Positions 9,101 through 18,812 of a stretch of DNA of 64,000 nt are shown in pieces (position 1 is the first letter of the stretch; the number at the start of each line of letters is the position of its first letter). The position numbers were made by a program, and so were the translations under genes. The notes beneath the pieces are model-generated. The model saw only the letters and a list, made by a program, of their open reading frames with translations, did no database searches and was not told the DNA's origin. Source of the stretch: Streptococcus sp. DD12 (GTDB lineage: Bacteria; Bacillota; Bacilli; Lactobacillales; Streptococcaceae). The stretch lies in contig NZ_KQ969497.1 in NCBI RefSeq assembly GCF_001578885.1, positions 51,265-115,264 on the forward strand. Direction: 5' to 3'.

Positions 9101-9409
9101 ATGGCAACTAAAAAAATCCGTATCCGCTTGAAAGCGTACGAACACCGTACACTTGACACAGCGGCTGAGAAAATTGTAGAAACTGCAACACGTACTGGTG
9201 CTCAAGTAGCAGGTCCCGTTCCACTTCCAACTGAACGTAGCCTCTACACCATCATCCGTGCAACGCACAAATACAAAGATTCTCGTGAACAATTTGAAAT
9301 GCGTACACACAAACGTTTGGTAGACATCATCAACCCAACTCAAAAAACAGTTGACGCTTTGATGAAACTTGACTTACCAAGTGGTGTGAACGTCGAAATC
9401 AAATTGTAA
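9101..9409 (+). CDS. rpsJ: Ribosomal protein S10
   Basis: 102 residues, full-length S10, starting [16 protein letters not shown] with the typical [13 protein letters not shown] middle and GVNVEIKL end. It is part of the 30S head and in its free form a NusB partner in antitermination. First gene of the cluster, with a GAGGAGA site. Confidence 0.98.
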   Translation: MATKKIRIRLKAYEHRTLDTAAEKIVETATRTGAQVAGPVPLPTERSLYTIIRATHKYKDSREQFEMRTHKRLVDIINPTQKTVDALMKLDLPSGVNVEIKL

Positions 9410-9473
9410 TACGCTGAGCACAAAAAACGCTCATTAAAAACTTTTAAAAACTATAGAAAAGGAATTCTTTCTC

Positions 9474-10100
9474 ATGACAAAAGGAATCTTAGGGAAAAAA
9501 GTGGGAATGACTCAAATTTTCACTGAATCAGGTGAATTTATCCCTGTAACTGTCATCGAAGCAACTCCAAACGTTGTGCTTCAAGTGAAAACTGTTGAAA
9601 CAGACGGTTATGAAGCAGTTCAAGTTGGTTTTGACGACAAACGTGAAGTATTGAGTAACAAACCTGCCAAAGGCCATGTCGCTAAAGCAAACACGGCTCC
9701 TAAGCGCTTCATTCGTGAATTCAAAAACGTTGAAGGCTTAGAAGTTGGACAAGAAATCACAGTTGAAACTTTCGAAGCTGGAGACATCGTTGACGTTACC
9801 GGAACAACTAAAGGTAAAGGTTTCCAAGGGGTTATCAAACGCCATGGACAATCACGTGGACCTATGGCTCACGGTTCTCGTTACCACCGTCGTCCTGGTT
9901 CAATGGGACCAGTTGCACCAAACCGTGTGTTCAAAAACAAACACTTGGCAGGTCGCATGGGTGGCAACCGCGTAACTATCCAAAACTTGGAAGTTGTTCA
10001 AGTGGTTCCAGAAAAGAATGTTATCCTTATCAAAGGTAACGTCCCAGGTGCTAAGAAATCACTTATCACCATCAAATCAGCTATTAAAGCTGCTAAATAA
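9474..10100 (+). CDS. rplC: Ribosomal protein L3
   Basis: 208 residues starting [15 protein letters not shown], the L3 signature, with the [13 protein letters not shown] loop that reaches towards the peptidyl-transferase centre. Early 50S assembly protein. It follows rpsJ by 64 bases with an AAAAGGA site. Confidence 0.98.
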   Translation: MTKGILGKKVGMTQIFTESGEFIPVTVIEATPNVVLQVKTVETDGYEAVQVGFDDKREVLSNKPAKGHVAKANTAPKRFIREFKNVEGLEVGQEITVETFEAGDIVDVTGTTKGKGFQGVIKRHGQSRGPMAHGSRYHRRPGSMGPVAPNRVFKNKHLAGRMGGNRVTIQNLEVVQVVPEKNVILIKGNVPGAKKSLITIKSAIKAAK

Positions 10101-10124
10101 TAACAGAAAGGAGATTGATATCTA

Positions 10125-10748
10125 ATGGCAAACGTAAAATTATTTGACCAAACTGGTAAAGAAACTGGCGAAGTTGTTTTAAACGATGCAGTTTTTGGAA
10201 TTGAACCTAACGAATCAGTAGTCTTTGATGTTGTTATCAGCCAACGTGCTAGCCTCCGTCAAGGGACTCACGCAGTGAAAAACCGTTCAGCTGTTTCAGG
10301 TGGTGGACGTAAACCATGGCGCCAAAAAGGAACTGGTCGTGCTCGTCAAGGGTCTATCCGCTCTCCACAATGGCGTGGCGGTGGGGTAGTCTTTGGACCA
10401 ACTCCACGCTCTTACGCGTACAAGTTCCCACAAAAAGTTCGTCGCTTGGCTTTGAAATCAGTTTACTCACAAAAAGTAGCTGACAACAAATTTGTAGCCG
10501 TTGAAGCTTTGTCATTCGAAGCGCCAAAAACAGCTGAATTTGTTAAAGTGCTTTCAGCTTTGGCTATCGATAGTAAAGTTTTGGTTATCCTCGACGAAGG
10601 AAACAAAAATGCAGAATTGTCAGCGCGTAACGTGAAAAACGTTAAAGTTGCAACCGCAACAACAGCAAGCGTCCTTGACATCGTTAACAGCGACAAGGTT
10701 CTTGTTGTGAAAGACGCGATCTCAACCATCGAGGAGGTTCTCGCTTAA
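10125..10748 (+). CDS. rplD: Ribosomal protein L4
   Basis: 207 residues. The extended loop that lines the exit tunnel is visible as [18 protein letters not shown], the site where macrolide-resistance changes occur in streptococci; it looks wild type. The stop TAA shares its last base with the rplW ATG. Confidence 0.98.
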   Translation: MANVKLFDQTGKETGEVVLNDAVFGIEPNESVVFDVVISQRASLRQGTHAVKNRSAVSGGGRKPWRQKGTGRARQGSIRSPQWRGGGVVFGPTPRSYAYKFPQKVRRLALKSVYSQKVADNKFVAVEALSFEAPKTAEFVKVLSALAIDSKVLVILDEGNKNAELSARNVKNVKVATATTASVLDIVNSDKVLVVKDAISTIEEVLA

Positions 10749-11047
10749 TGAACATCTACGACGTAATTAAACAACCAGTTATTACAGAAAAATCAATGGC
10801 TGCTTTAGAAGAAGGCAAATACACTTTCGAAGTTGACAGCCGTGCCCACAAATTGTTGATCAAACAAGCCGTTGAAACAGCATTTGAAGGGGTTAAAGTT
10901 GCTGCTATCAAGACAGTCAACGTTAAACCTAAAGCTAAACGTGTTGGGCGTTACACTGGTTTTACAGCTAAAACTAAAAAAGCTATCATTACTTTGACAG
11001 CTGATTCAAAAGCAATCGAGTTGTTTGCAGCTCCAGAAGCTGACTAA
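10748..11047 (+). CDS. rplW: Ribosomal protein L23
   Basis: 99 residues starting [17 protein letters not shown]23 sits at the tunnel exit and docks trigger factor and SRP. The one-base overlap with rplD implies translational coupling. Confidence 0.98.
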   Translation: MNIYDVIKQPVITEKSMAALEEGKYTFEVDSRAHKLLIKQAVETAFEGVKVAAIKTVNVKPKAKRVGRYTGFTAKTKKAIITLTADSKAIELFAAPEAD

Positions 11048-11066
11048 TTCATAAGGAGGAAATAAA

Positions 11067-11900
11067 GTGGGTATTAAAGTTTACAAACCTACGACTAACG
11101 GCCGTCGTAACATGACATCGTTAGATTTCGCAGAAATCACAACCAGTACACCAGAAAAAACTTTGTTGACTTCTTTGAAGAGCAAAGCTGGTCGTAACAA
11201 CAACGGACGTATCACTGTTCGTCATCAAGGTGGTGGACACAAACGTCATTACCGTATCATCGATTTCAAACGTAACAAAGATGCGGTTGAAGCAGTTGTT
11301 AAAACTATCGAATACGATCCAAACCGTTCTGCAAATATCGCTTTGGTTCACTACACAGATGGTGTGAAAGCGTACATCATTGCACCAAAAGGACTTGAAG
11401 TTGGTCAACGCATCGTTTCTGGACCAGAAGCTGATATCAAAGTGGGTAACGCTTTGCCATTGGCGAACATTCCAGTCGGTACTGTTATCCACAACATTGA
11501 GTTGAAACCAGGTAAAGGGGCTGAATTGGTCCGTGCCGCTGGTGCTTCAGCTCAAGTGTTGGGTCAAGAAGGAAAATACGTTTTGGTTCGCCTGCAATCC
11601 GGTGAAGTTCGTATGATCTTGGCAACTTGTCGTGCGACTATCGGTACAGTTGGTAACGAACAACATGCCTTGGTTAACCTTGGTAAAGCTGGACGTAACC
11701 GCTGGAAAGGTATTCGCCCAACTGTCCGCGGTTCTGTAATGAACCCTAACGATCACCCACACGGTGGTGGTGAAGGTAAAGCACCAGTTGGACGTAAAGC
11801 GCCATCTACTCCATGGGGTAAACCAGCGCTTGGTCTCAAGACCCGCAACAAGAAAGCGAAATCAGACAAACTTATCGTTCGCCGTCGCAACGAAAAATAA
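11067..11900 (+). CDS. rplB: Ribosomal protein L2
   Basis: 277 residues with a GTG start after AAGGAGG. It contains the RNA-binding core and [13 protein letters not shown], which includes the histidine near the peptidyl-transferase centre. Full length. Confidence 0.98.
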   Translation: MGIKVYKPTTNGRRNMTSLDFAEITTSTPEKTLLTSLKSKAGRNNNGRITVRHQGGGHKRHYRIIDFKRNKDAVEAVVKTIEYDPNRSANIALVHYTDGVKAYIIAPKGLEVGQRIVSGPEADIKVGNALPLANIPVGTVIHNIELKPGKGAELVRAAGASAQVLGQEGKYVLVRLQSGEVRMILATCRATIGTVGNEQHALVNLGKAGRNRWKGIRPTVRGSVMNPNDHPHGGGEGKAPVGRKAPSTPWGKPALGLKTRNKKAKSDKLIVRRRNEK

Positions 11901-11984
11901 TCTGGCCGCTTAACATCATCCGCCAACTCGGTAGCGCGCAGCGCAAGCCGTTGTGGTACGTAATTTAAAGGAGAAAACTACAAA

Positions 11985-12259
11985 ATGGGACGTAGTCTTA
12001 AAAAAGGACCTTTCGTCGATGAGCATTTGATGAAAAAAGTTGAAGCTCAAGCAAATGACGAAAAGAAAAAGTTATCAAAACTTGGTCACGTCGTTCAACG
12101 ATTTTCCCAAGTTTCATCGGTTACACAATTGCAGTCTACGATGGACGTAAACATGTGCCTGTTTACATCCAAGAAGACATGGTAGGTCATAAGTTGGGTG
12201 AATTCGCTCCAACTCGTACTTACCACGGACATGCAGCAGACGACAAGAAAACAAGATAA
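11985..12259 (+). pseudogene. rpsS: Ribosomal protein S19 gene with a one-base frameshift
   Basis: The frame from ATG 11985 reads normally as [18 protein letters not shown] through residue 29 (DEKKK), then shifts and stops at 12183-12185 after 66 residues. Reading on from the A run in the -1 frame restores the conserved S19 continuation ([15 protein letters not shown], then [15 protein letters not shown]) to a TAA at 12257-12259, for about 91 residues. The A run at 12066-12070 has five A where six are needed. S19 is essential for the 30S head, so this is either a sequencing error, a strain with another solution, or a gene rescued by -1 frameshifting at AAAAAG. No second rpsS is seen in the window. 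Confidence 0.93.
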
Positions 12260-12273
12260 GGAGTTAAGAGACT

Positions 12274-12618
12274 ATGGCAGAAATTACTTCAGCTAAAGCA
12301 ATGGCTCGCACAGTACGTGTTTCTCCTCGCAAGACTCGTCTTGTACTTGATTTGATTCGTGGAAAAAACGTTGCTGATGCAATTGCCATCTTGAAATTTA
12401 CCCCAAACAAAGCTGCACGTGTTGTTGAGAAAACATTGAACTCAGCTATCGCTAACGCAGAAAACAACTTTGGTTTGGAAAAAGCTAACTTGGTCGTATC
12501 TGAAACTTTCGCCAATGAAGGCCCAACCATGAAACGGTTCCGCCCTCGTGCCAAAGGTTCAGCTTCACCAATCAACAAACGCACAACTCACGTTACCGTA
12601 GTTGTTGCAGAAAAATAA
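12274..12618 (+). CDS. rplV: Ribosomal protein L22
   Basis: 114 residues starting [19 protein letters not shown], with the hairpin tip that lines the exit tunnel ([18 protein letters not shown]). Full length, 14 bases after the end of rpsS. Confidence 0.98.
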   Translation: MAEITSAKAMARTVRVSPRKTRLVLDLIRGKNVADAIAILKFTPNKAARVVEKTLNSAIANAENNFGLEKANLVVSETFANEGPTMKRFRPRAKGSASPINKRTTHVTVVVAEK

Positions 12619-12629
12619 GGAGGGGAAAC

Positions 12630-13283
12630 GTGGGTCAAAAAGTAAATCCAATTGGTATGCGTGTCGGTATCATTCGTGACTGGGATGCAAAATGGTATGC
12701 TGAAAAAGAATACGCTGAATACCTTCATGAAGATTTGAAAATTCGCAAATTCATCCAAAAAGAATTGGCTGAAGCTTCAATCTCAAAAATTGAAATCGAA
12801 CGTGCAGTAAACAAAGTGAACATCTCTCTTCACACTGCTCGTCCAGGTATGGTTATCGGTAAAGGCGGAGCAAACGTTGATGCACTTCGTGCTCAATTGA
12901 ACCGTTTGACTGGTAAACAAGTTCACATTAACATTGTGGAAATCAAAAACCCTGATTTGGATGCTCACTTGGTTGGTGAAAGTATCGCTCGCCAATTGGA
13001 ACAACGTGTAGCTTTCCGTCGTGCACAAAAACAAGCTATCCAACGTGCAATGCGTGCTGGTGCAAAAGGAATCAAAACTCAGGTTTCAGGTCGTCTTAAT
13101 GGTGCAGATATTGCCCGTGCTGAAGGCTACTCTGAAGGAACTGTTCCATTGCACACACTTCGTGCAGATATCGATTACGCTTGGGAAGAAGCAGACACAA
13201 CTTACGGTAAACTAGGTGTTAAAGTTTGGATCTACCGTGGAGAAGTTCTTCCAGCTCGTAAAAACACAAAGGGAGGTAAATAA
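12630..13283 (+). CDS. rpsC: Ribosomal protein S3
   Basis: 217 residues from a GTG after AAGGAGG. KH domain with the [11 protein letters not shown] loop at about residue 73, then the C-terminal domain containing [15 protein letters not shown]. Part of the mRNA entry site and its helicase activity. Confidence 0.98.
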   Translation: MGQKVNPIGMRVGIIRDWDAKWYAEKEYAEYLHEDLKIRKFIQKELAEASISKIEIERAVNKVNISLHTARPGMVIGKGGANVDALRAQLNRLTGKQVHINIVEIKNPDLDAHLVGESIARQLEQRVAFRRAQKQAIQRAMRAGAKGIKTQVSGRLNGADIARAEGYSEGTVPLHTLRADIDYAWEEADTTYGKLGVKVWIYRGEVLPARKNTKGGK

Positions 13284-13286
13284 CAC

Positions 13287-13700
13287 ATGTTAGTACCTAA
13301 ACGTGTTAAACACCGTCGTGAGTTTCGTGGAAAAATGCGCGGTGAAGCTAAAGGTGGTAAGGAAGTCGCTTTTGGAGAATTTGGTCTTCAAGCAACAACT
13401 AGCCACTGGATTACAAACCGCCAAATCGAAGCTGCCCGTATCGCTATGACGCGTTACATGAAACGTGGTGGTAAAGTTTGGATTAAAATCTTCCCACACA
13501 AATCATACACCGCTAAAGCTATCGGGGTACGTATGGGTTCTGGTAAAGGGGCACCTGAAGGTTGGGTAGCACCTGTTAAACGTGGTAAAGTCATGTTTGA
13601 AATTGCTGGCGTTTCAGAAGAAGTTGCTCGTGAAGCACTTCGTTTGGCAAGCCACAAGTTGCCAGTGAAGACTAAATTCGTTAAACGTGAAGCAGAATAA
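13287..13700 (+). CDS. rplP: Ribosomal protein L16
   Basis: 137 residues starting [19 protein letters not shown]; contacts the A-site tRNA on the 50S subunit. Three bases separate it from rpsC. Confidence 0.98.
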   Translation: MLVPKRVKHRREFRGKMRGEAKGGKEVAFGEFGLQATTSHWITNRQIEAARIAMTRYMKRGGKVWIKIFPHKSYTAKAIGVRMGSGKGAPEGWVAPVKRGKVMFEIAGVSEEVAREALRLASHKLPVKTKFVKREAE

Positions 13701-13709
13701 GGAGAAGAC

Positions 13710-13919
13710 ATGAAACTTCAAGAAATTAAAGATTTTGTTCAAGAGCTTCGTGGATTGTCTCAAGAAGAATTGGCTGCTAAAGAAGTTGAATTGAAGAAAG
13801 AATTGTTCGATTTGCGCTTCCAAGCTGCAGCTGGTCAACTTGATCAAACTGCTCGTTTGGACGAAGTTAAAAAACAAATTGCACGTGTGAAGACAGTGCA
13901 AACTGAATTAAGCAAATAA
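13710..13919 (+). CDS. rpmC: Ribosomal protein L29
   Basis: 69 residues, two-helix protein near the tunnel exit, starting [17 protein letters not shown] and containing [12 protein letters not shown], the L29 signature. Confidence 0.97.
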   Translation: MKLQEIKDFVQELRGLSQEELAAKEVELKKELFDLRFQAAAGQLDQTARLDEVKKQIARVKTVQTELSK

Positions 13920-13944
13920 TAGATTGGGAAAGGAGTCTTTTTAA

Positions 13945-14205
13945 ATGGAACGTAATCAACGTCGTAGTCTTGTAGGACGTGTCGTATCTGACAAGATGGA
14001 TAAAACTATCACTGTTGTAGTTGAAACCAAACGTAACCACCCAGTCTATGGAAAACGTATCAACTATTCTAAGAAATACAAAGCACATGACGAAAAGAAC
14101 ATCGCAAAAGAAGGCGATATCGTTCGTATCATGGAAACTCGTCCATTGTCTGCTACAAAACATTTCCGTCTTGTAGAAGTTGTGGAAGAAGCTGTTATTA
14201 TCTAA
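13945..14205 (+). CDS. rpsQ: Ribosomal protein S17
   Basis: 86 residues with the OB-fold signature [16 protein letters not shown] and the end [20 protein letters not shown]. Primary 16S rRNA binder. Confidence 0.98.
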   Translation: MERNQRRSLVGRVVSDKMDKTITVVVETKRNHPVYGKRINYSKKYKAHDEKNIAKEGDIVRIMETRPLSATKHFRLVEVVEEAVII

Positions 14206-14229
14206 TCAGACTAAAAGGAGATATTTGTA

Positions 14230-14598
14230 ATGATTCAACAAGAAACTCGCCTGAAAGTTGCTGATAATAGCGGTGCTCGTGAAATCTTGACCATCAAAGT
14301 TCTTGGTGGTTCAGGACGCAAATTCGCTAATATCGGTGATGTTATCGTAGCGACTGTTAAACAAGCAACTCCTGGTGGAGCTGTTAAAAAAGGTGATGTT
14401 GTCAAAGCTGTTATCGTTCGTACAAAATCTGGTGCGCGCCGTGCAGACGGTTCTTACATCAAGTTTGACGAAAATGCGGCAGTTATCATCCGTGATGACA
14501 AAACCCCTCGTGGAACACGTATCTTTGGCCCAGTAGCACGTGAATTGCGTGAAGGTGGCTACATGCGTATTGTCTCATTGGCACCAGAGGTATTGTAA
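14230..14598 (+). CDS. rplN: Ribosomal protein L14
   Basis: 122 residues starting [18 protein letters not shown], with the FGPVARELR end. It forms an intersubunit bridge and is the docking site of RsfS. A pair of GC-rich hairpins follows before rplX. Confidence 0.98.
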   Translation: MIQQETRLKVADNSGAREILTIKVLGGSGRKFANIGDVIVATVKQATPGGAVKKGDVVKAVIVRTKSGARRADGSYIKFDENAAVIIRDDKTPRGTRIFGPVARELREGGYMRIVSLAPEVL

Positions 14599-14610
14599 TA
14601 CAAACCTAGT

Positions 14611-14640
14611 CCCCTAGATTCCTAGGGTGCCCCTAAGGGC
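14611..14640 (+). other. Two adjacent GC-rich hairpins between rplN and rplX
   Basis: CCCTAG (14612-14617) pairs with CTAGGG (14622-14627) over a four-base loop, and GCCC (14629-14632) pairs with GGGC (14637-14640) over CTAA. No T run follows, so these are not ordinary terminators; RNA processing or stability signals are possible. Confidence 0.55.
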
Positions 14641-14667
14641 GTAAGAAATTTTAAGGAGAAACTCTCA

Positions 14668-14973
14668 ATGTTTGTAAAAAAAGGCGATAAAGTTCGCGTC
14701 ATTGCAGGAAAAGACAAAGGTGTTGAAGCTGTTGTCTTGACTGCTTTGCCAAAAGTTAACAAAGTAGTGGTTGAAGGTGTTAACATCATCAAGAAACACC
14801 AAAAACCTAACAACGAAAACCCTCAAGGTGCTATCGTTGAAAAAGAAGCACCAATCCATGTGTCTAACGTTCAAGTGTTGGATAAAAATGGTGTAGCTGG
14901 TCGTGTCGGATACAAATTCGAAGACGGCAAGAAAATCCGCTACAACAAAAAATCAGGCGAAGTGCTTGATTAA
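14668..14973 (+). CDS. rplX: Ribosomal protein L24
   Basis: 101 residues starting [18 protein letters not shown], the KOW motif, with [14 protein letters not shown] and [17 protein letters not shown] C-terminal features (here [12 protein letters not shown]). Assembly initiator protein of the 50S subunit. Confidence 0.98.
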   Translation: MFVKKGDKVRVIAGKDKGVEAVVLTALPKVNKVVVEGVNIIKKHQKPNNENPQGAIVEKEAPIHVSNVQVLDKNGVAGRVGYKFEDGKKIRYNKKSGEVLD

Positions 14974-14996
14974 TCACGAAGGAAAGGAGAAAAAAG

Positions 14997-15539
14997 ATGG
15001 CAAATCGCTTGAAAGAAAAATATCTTAATGAAGTAGTTCCAAGTTTGACTGAACAATTCAACTATTCTTCAGTTATGGCTGTGCCTAAAGTTGAGAAAAT
15101 CGTTCTTAACATGGGTGTTGGGGATGCAGTATCTAACGCTAAAAACCTTGACAAAGCAGCTGAAGAATTGGCTTTGATCTCAGGTCAAAAACCATTGATC
15201 ACAAAAGCTAAGAAATCAATTGCCGGCTTCCGACTTCGTGAAGGGGTAGCTATCGGTGCTAAAGTGACATTGCGTGGTGAACGCATGTATGAATTCTTGG
15301 ATAAATTGGTTTCAGTTTCTTTACCACGTGTGCGTGACTTCCATGGAGTGCCAACAAAATCATTTGATGGCCGTGGAAACTACACACTTGGTGTGAAAGA
15401 ACAATTGATCTTCCCAGAAATTAACTTTGACAATGTTGACCGTGTCCGTGGATTGGATATCGTCATCGTCACTACAGCGAACACTGACGAAGAATCACGT
15501 GCTTTGTTGACAGGCTTAGGCATGCCTTTTGCTAAATAA
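14997..15539 (+). CDS. rplE: Ribosomal protein L5
   Basis: 180 residues starting [17 protein letters not shown]; contains [16 protein letters not shown] and [16 protein letters not shown]. Binds 5S rRNA in the central protuberance. Confidence 0.98.
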   Translation: MANRLKEKYLNEVVPSLTEQFNYSSVMAVPKVEKIVLNMGVGDAVSNAKNLDKAAEELALISGQKPLITKAKKSIAGFRLREGVAIGAKVTLRGERMYEFLDKLVSVSLPRVRDFHGVPTKSFDGRGNYTLGVKEQLIFPEINFDNVDRVRGLDIVIVTTANTDEESRALLTGLGMPFAK

Positions 15540-15553
15540 TAAGGAGGAACGAT

Positions 15554-15739
15554 TTGGCTAAGAAATCTATGATTGCTAAGAACAAACGCCCTGCGAAGTT
15601 CTCTACGCAAGCTTACACACGCTGTGAACGTTGTGGACGCCCACATTCTGTTTACCGCAAGTTTAAACTTTGCCGTATTTGCTTCCGCGATTTGGCTTAC
15701 AAAGGTCAAATTCCAGGCGTTACCAAAGCATCTTGGTAA
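15554..15739 (+). CDS. rpsN: Ribosomal protein S14, zinc-binding type
   Basis: 61 residues from a TTG start after AAGGAGG. It is the short zinc-binding form: [20 protein letters not shown] supplies two CxxC pairs. Streptococci commonly also carry a zinc-independent paralogue induced by zinc limitation; that one is not here. Confidence 0.97.
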   Translation: MAKKSMIAKNKRPAKFSTQAYTRCERCGRPHSVYRKFKLCRICFRDLAYKGQIPGVTKASW

Positions 15740-15755
15740 TAGCATAATTCATTTG

Positions 15756-15772
15756 AACAACTTAAGGTTGTT
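15756..15772 (+). other. Hairpin between rpsN and rpsH
   Basis: AACAAC and GTTGTT pair over a five-base loop (TTAAG) within the 118-base gap. No T run. Confidence 0.4.
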
Positions 15773-15857
15773 TGAGTGAAGAAAACTTTATTTGAGCAAA
15801 AGCTCATTATTAACTAGCAAGTGAGTAATCAAACTACTAGTAAAGGAGAATAACATA

Positions 15858-16256
15858 ATGGTTATGACAGACCCAATTGCAGACTTTTTGACTCGCATCC
15901 GTAACGCAAACCGCGCTGGTCATGAAGTATTTGAAGCACCATCTTCAAAATTGAAAGTTGGTATTGCTGAAATCTTGAAACGTGAAGGATTTATCAAAAA
16001 CGTTGAAGTGATTTCAGATGACAAACAAGGTATCATCCGTGTCTTCTTGAAATACGGTCAAAACGGTGAGAAAGTTATCACTGACTTGAAACGTGTTTCT
16101 AAACCAGGTCTTCGTGTTTACGCGAAAGCTGAAGAACTTCCAAAAGTTCTTAACGGTTTGGGTATCGCGATTGTTTCAACTTCAGAAGGCCTTCTTGTTG
16201 ACCGTGAAGCACGTCAAAAGAACATTGGTGGAGAAGTAATCGCCTACGTTTGGTAA
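15858..16256 (+). CDS. rpsH: Ribosomal protein S8
   Basis: 132 residues starting [19 protein letters not shown] and ending with GGEVIAYVW, the S8 signature. Binds the central domain of 16S rRNA; in several bacteria it is the feedback repressor of the spc operon. Confidence 0.98.
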   Translation: MVMTDPIADFLTRIRNANRAGHEVFEAPSSKLKVGIAEILKREGFIKNVEVISDDKQGIIRVFLKYGQNGEKVITDLKRVSKPGLRVYAKAEELPKVLNGLGIAIVSTSEGLLVDREARQKNIGGEVIAYVW

Positions 16257-16558
16257 TTCATGATACGAAGCTTGTAAAGAACAAAGCAAAATGAGGAAGT
16301 TAGTGAGGTTTGTTTACAAACAGGTCAACTAATCCATTTTACTCGGTTCTTAGAGCGTGTTCAATTTAGCTATTGAACGTAATCGTATCGGTGCATTCGC
16401 GTCTGAGCTAAGGGCTGGGTAAAAAAGATAGAATTTTTGGAAGCAAGGCTCCTAAAACATTCTTCTTTTTAGCGGTGTCCTTGTCGCTCTTGCTCTCATG
16501 CATCCCCGTGAAAACTAGTCGCCCAGGCGGCTTGATAATCTAACAGGAGAAATAATAC
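16257..16558 (+). other. 302-base gap between rpsH and rplF with two long imperfect hairpins
   Basis: No credible gene is present. The left part folds as nested stems, GAAC ... GTTC outside, AAAATG/CATTTT, TTAGT/ACTAA and TTTGT/ACAAA inside (about 16277-16350). The right part (about 16422-16470) pairs AAAAAGATAGAAT with ATTCTTCTTTTT and continues inward to AAGC/GCT. The gap is large for the middle of a ribosomal protein operon. Attenuation, processing or protein binding are all possible; I do not recognise a family. Confidence 0.5.
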
Positions 16559-17095
16559 ATGTCACGTATTGGTAACAAAGTCATTGTCGTGCCTGCTGGT
16601 GTCGAATTGACAAACAACAATAACGTTGTGACCGTTAAAGGTCCAAAAGGGGAATTAACTCGTGAATTCCCTAAAGCAATCGAAATCGTTCAAGAAGGAA
16701 ACGAGATTACTCTTCGTCGTCCAAACGATTCTAAAGAAATGAAGACAATTCATGGTACTGCTCGTGCCAACCTTAACAACATGGTTGTTGGTGTTTCTGA
16801 AGGTTTCAAAAAAGCCTTGGAAATGCGTGGGGTTGGTTACCGTGCACAACTTCAAGGAAAGAAATTGGTTCTTTCTGTTGGTAAATCTCACCAAGACGAA
16901 GTTGAAGCGCCAGAAGGCATTACTTTTGAAGTGCCATCAGGAACTGAAATCAACGTTATCGGTATCAACAAGGAAGTTGTTGGTCAAACAGCTGCTTACA
17001 TCCGTAGCTTGCGTTCACCAGAACCTTATAAAGGTAAAGGTATTCGCTACGTTGGTGAATTTGTACGTCGTAAAGAAGGTAAGACTGGTAAATAA
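16559..17095 (+). CDS. rplF: Ribosomal protein L6
   Basis: 178 residues starting [17 protein letters not shown] and ending in [20 protein letters not shown], the L6 signature. 50S stalk-base protein. AGGAGA site upstream. Confidence 0.98.
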   Translation: MSRIGNKVIVVPAGVELTNNNNVVTVKGPKGELTREFPKAIEIVQEGNEITLRRPNDSKEMKTIHGTARANLNNMVVGVSEGFKKALEMRGVGYRAQLQGKKLVLSVGKSHQDEVEAPEGITFEVPSGTEINVIGINKEVVGQTAAYIRSLRSPEPYKGKGIRYVGEFVRRKEGKTGK

Positions 17096-17136
17096 TCGTT
17101 AAGATAACCAGTCCTGAATATTAAGAGGAGAAAATT

Positions 17137-17493
17137 GTGATTTCTAAACCAGATAAAAATAAACTCCGCCAAAAACGCCACCGTCGCGTCCGCGGAAAAC
17201 TCTCTGGAACTGCAGAACGCCCACGTTTGAACATTTTCCGTTCTAATACAGGCATCTACGCTCAAGTGATTGATGACGTAGCGGGTGTAACGCTCGCAAG
17301 TGCATCAACTCTTGATAAAGAAGTTTCTAAGGGCACAAAAACAGAACAAGCTGCTGTTGTTGGTAAGCTCGTTGCTGAACGCGCAGTGGCTAAAGGCATT
17401 TCTGAAGTGGTGTTTGACCGTGGTGGATACCTTTATCACGGACGTGTGCAAGCTTTGGCTGACGCTGCCCGTGAAAACGGATTGAAATTCTAA
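17137..17493 (+). CDS. rplR: Ribosomal protein L18
   Basis: 118 residues from a GTG start after AGAGGAG; contains [20 protein letters not shown] and the [12 protein letters not shown] motif. Binds 5S rRNA with L5. Confidence 0.98.
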   Translation: MISKPDKNKLRQKRHRRVRGKLSGTAERPRLNIFRSNTGIYAQVIDDVAGVTLASASTLDKEVSKGTKTEQAAVVGKLVAERAVAKGISEVVFDRGGYLYHGRVQALADAARENGLKF

Positions 17494-17511
17494 TAGGGAG
17501 GACACTAGATA

Positions 17512-18006
17512 ATGGCATTTAAAGATAATGCAGTTGAACTTGAAGAACGCGTTGTAGCCATCAACCGTGTCACTAAAGTTGTTAAGGGTGGACGTCGTCT
17601 GCGCTTTGCCGCTTTGGTAGTTGTTGGTGACCGCAATGGTAACGTTGGTTTTGGTACAGGTAAAGCTCAAGAAGTCCCTGAAGCAATCCGTAAAGCCGTT
17701 GATAACGCTAAGAAAAACTTGATTGCTGTACCAACAGTTGGCACAACAATCCCTCACGAAGTGCGCTCTGAGTTTTCAGGAGCTCGCGTCTTGTTGAAAC
17801 CAGCCGTAGAAGGTGCTGGGGTTGCCGCTGGTGGTGCTGTTCGTGCCGTTGTTGAATTGGCAGGTATCCAAGATATCACATCTAAATCATTGGGTTCTAA
17901 CACACCAATCAACATCGTTCGTGCAACTATCGAAGGTTTGAAACAATTGAAACGTGCCGAAGAAGTCGCAGCACTCCGCGGTGTATCCGTTTCTGATTTG
18001 GCATAA
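17512..18006 (+). CDS. rpsE: Ribosomal protein S5
   Basis: 164 residues; [20 protein letters not shown] is the double-stranded RNA-binding domain and spectinomycin loop, [17 protein letters not shown] follows. Wild type at the spectinomycin loop (VKGGRR). Confidence 0.98.
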   Translation: MAFKDNAVELEERVVAINRVTKVVKGGRRLRFAALVVVGDRNGNVGFGTGKAQEVPEAIRKAVDNAKKNLIAVPTVGTTIPHEVRSEFSGARVLLKPAVEGAGVAAGGAVRAVVELAGIQDITSKSLGSNTPINIVRATIEGLKQLKRAEEVAALRGVSVSDLA

Positions 18007-18019
18007 GAAAGGAGAACTC

Positions 18020-18199
18020 ATGGCTCAAATTAAAGTAACTTTGACTAAGTCTCCAATCGGACGCAAACCAGAACAACGTAAAACCGTTGTTGCGCTTGGA
18101 CTTGGTAAATTGAACAGTTCCGTTGTCAAAGAAGACAACCCAGCTGTTCGTGGAATGATCACAGCAGTGTCACACTTGGTCACTGTTGAAGAAGTCTAA
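18020..18199 (+). CDS. rpmD: Ribosomal protein L30
   Basis: 59 residues from ATG 18020 after AAAGGAG; the longer in-frame ORF runs back into rpsE and is not used. [20 protein letters not shown] is the L30 signature. A strong hairpin follows the stop. Confidence 0.97.
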   Translation: MAQIKVTLTKSPIGRKPEQRKTVVALGLGKLNSSVVKEDNPAVRGMITAVSHLVTVEEV

Positions 18200-18210
18200 A
18201 CTATTAGGCG

Positions 18211-18247
18211 AAGATGAGGTTGGGGCTAACTGCCCCAGCCTTGTCTT
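18211..18247 (+). other. Strong 16-base-pair hairpin after rpmD
   Basis: The arm at 18211-18226 pairs along its whole length (some G-U) with 18232-18247 over a five-base loop; the core is GGTTGGGGC with GCCCCAGCC. It is not followed by a T run. A partial terminator, processing site or protein-binding leader of rplO-secY is possible. Confidence 0.6.
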
Positions 18248-18292
18248 GAATATCATCGTCGTTGAATAAAGCGACAATCGTATAGGCGAGTT

Positions 18293-18321
18293 TTCATGGA
18301 GAACCCCTTTTCCTCCATGAA
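18293..18321 (+). other. Perfect 9-base-pair hairpin upstream of rplO
   Basis: TTCATGGAG (18293-18301) pairs with CTCCATGAA (18313-18321). It lies 35 bases before the rplO start and ribosome binding site. Confidence 0.55.
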
Positions 18322-18356
18322 GGCGTTAGCAGTTTACACATAAGGAGAAATTAATA

Positions 18357-18797
18357 ATGCAACTTCATGAATTACAACCAGCAGAAGGCTCACGTAAAGT
18401 CCGCAACCGTGTCGGACGTGGAACTTCTTCAGGTAATGGTAAAACTTCAGGTCGTGGACAAAAAGGTCAAAAAGCCCGTAGTGGTGGTAGCATCCGTCCA
18501 GGATTTGAAGGGGGTCAAACACCTTTGTTCCGTCGTTTGCCAAAACGTGGTTTCACAAACATCAATGCTAAAGAATACGCTTTGGTGAACTTGGATCAGT
18601 TGAACCGTTTTGAAGACGGTGCCGAAGTGACACCTGCAGCGCTTAAAGAAGCTGGTATCATCCGTGCTGAAAAATCTGGCGTTAAAGTTCTTGGTAACGG
18701 TGAATTGACTAAGAAATTGACTGTTAAAGCAGCTAAATTCTCAAAATCTGCTGAAGCAGCGATTACTGCTAAAGGTGGTTCTATCGAAGTCATCTAA
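18357..18797 (+). CDS. rplO: Ribosomal protein L15
   Basis: 146 residues starting [14 protein letters not shown], with the glycine/basic-rich [20 protein letters not shown] tail that penetrates the 50S core, and [15 protein letters not shown] near the end. Confidence 0.98.
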   Translation: MQLHELQPAEGSRKVRNRVGRGTSSGNGKTSGRGQKGQKARSGGSIRPGFEGGQTPLFRRLPKRGFTNINAKEYALVNLDQLNRFEDGAEVTPAALKEAGIIRAEKSGVKVLGNGELTKKLTVKAAKFSKSAEAAITAKGGSIEVI

Positions 18798-18812
18798 TGA
18801 GGAGCACTCATT

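Noticed and set aside
12264..12584. Minus-strand ORF opposite rplV
   Set aside because: Shadow of a highly biased ribosomal protein gene; the same applies to the many antisense ORFs across rpoB, rpoC and the ribosomal cluster.
17954..18019. Longer N-terminus of L30
   Set aside because: It is an overlap with rpsE in another frame; the ATG at 18020 has AAAGGAG and gives the normal 59 residues.
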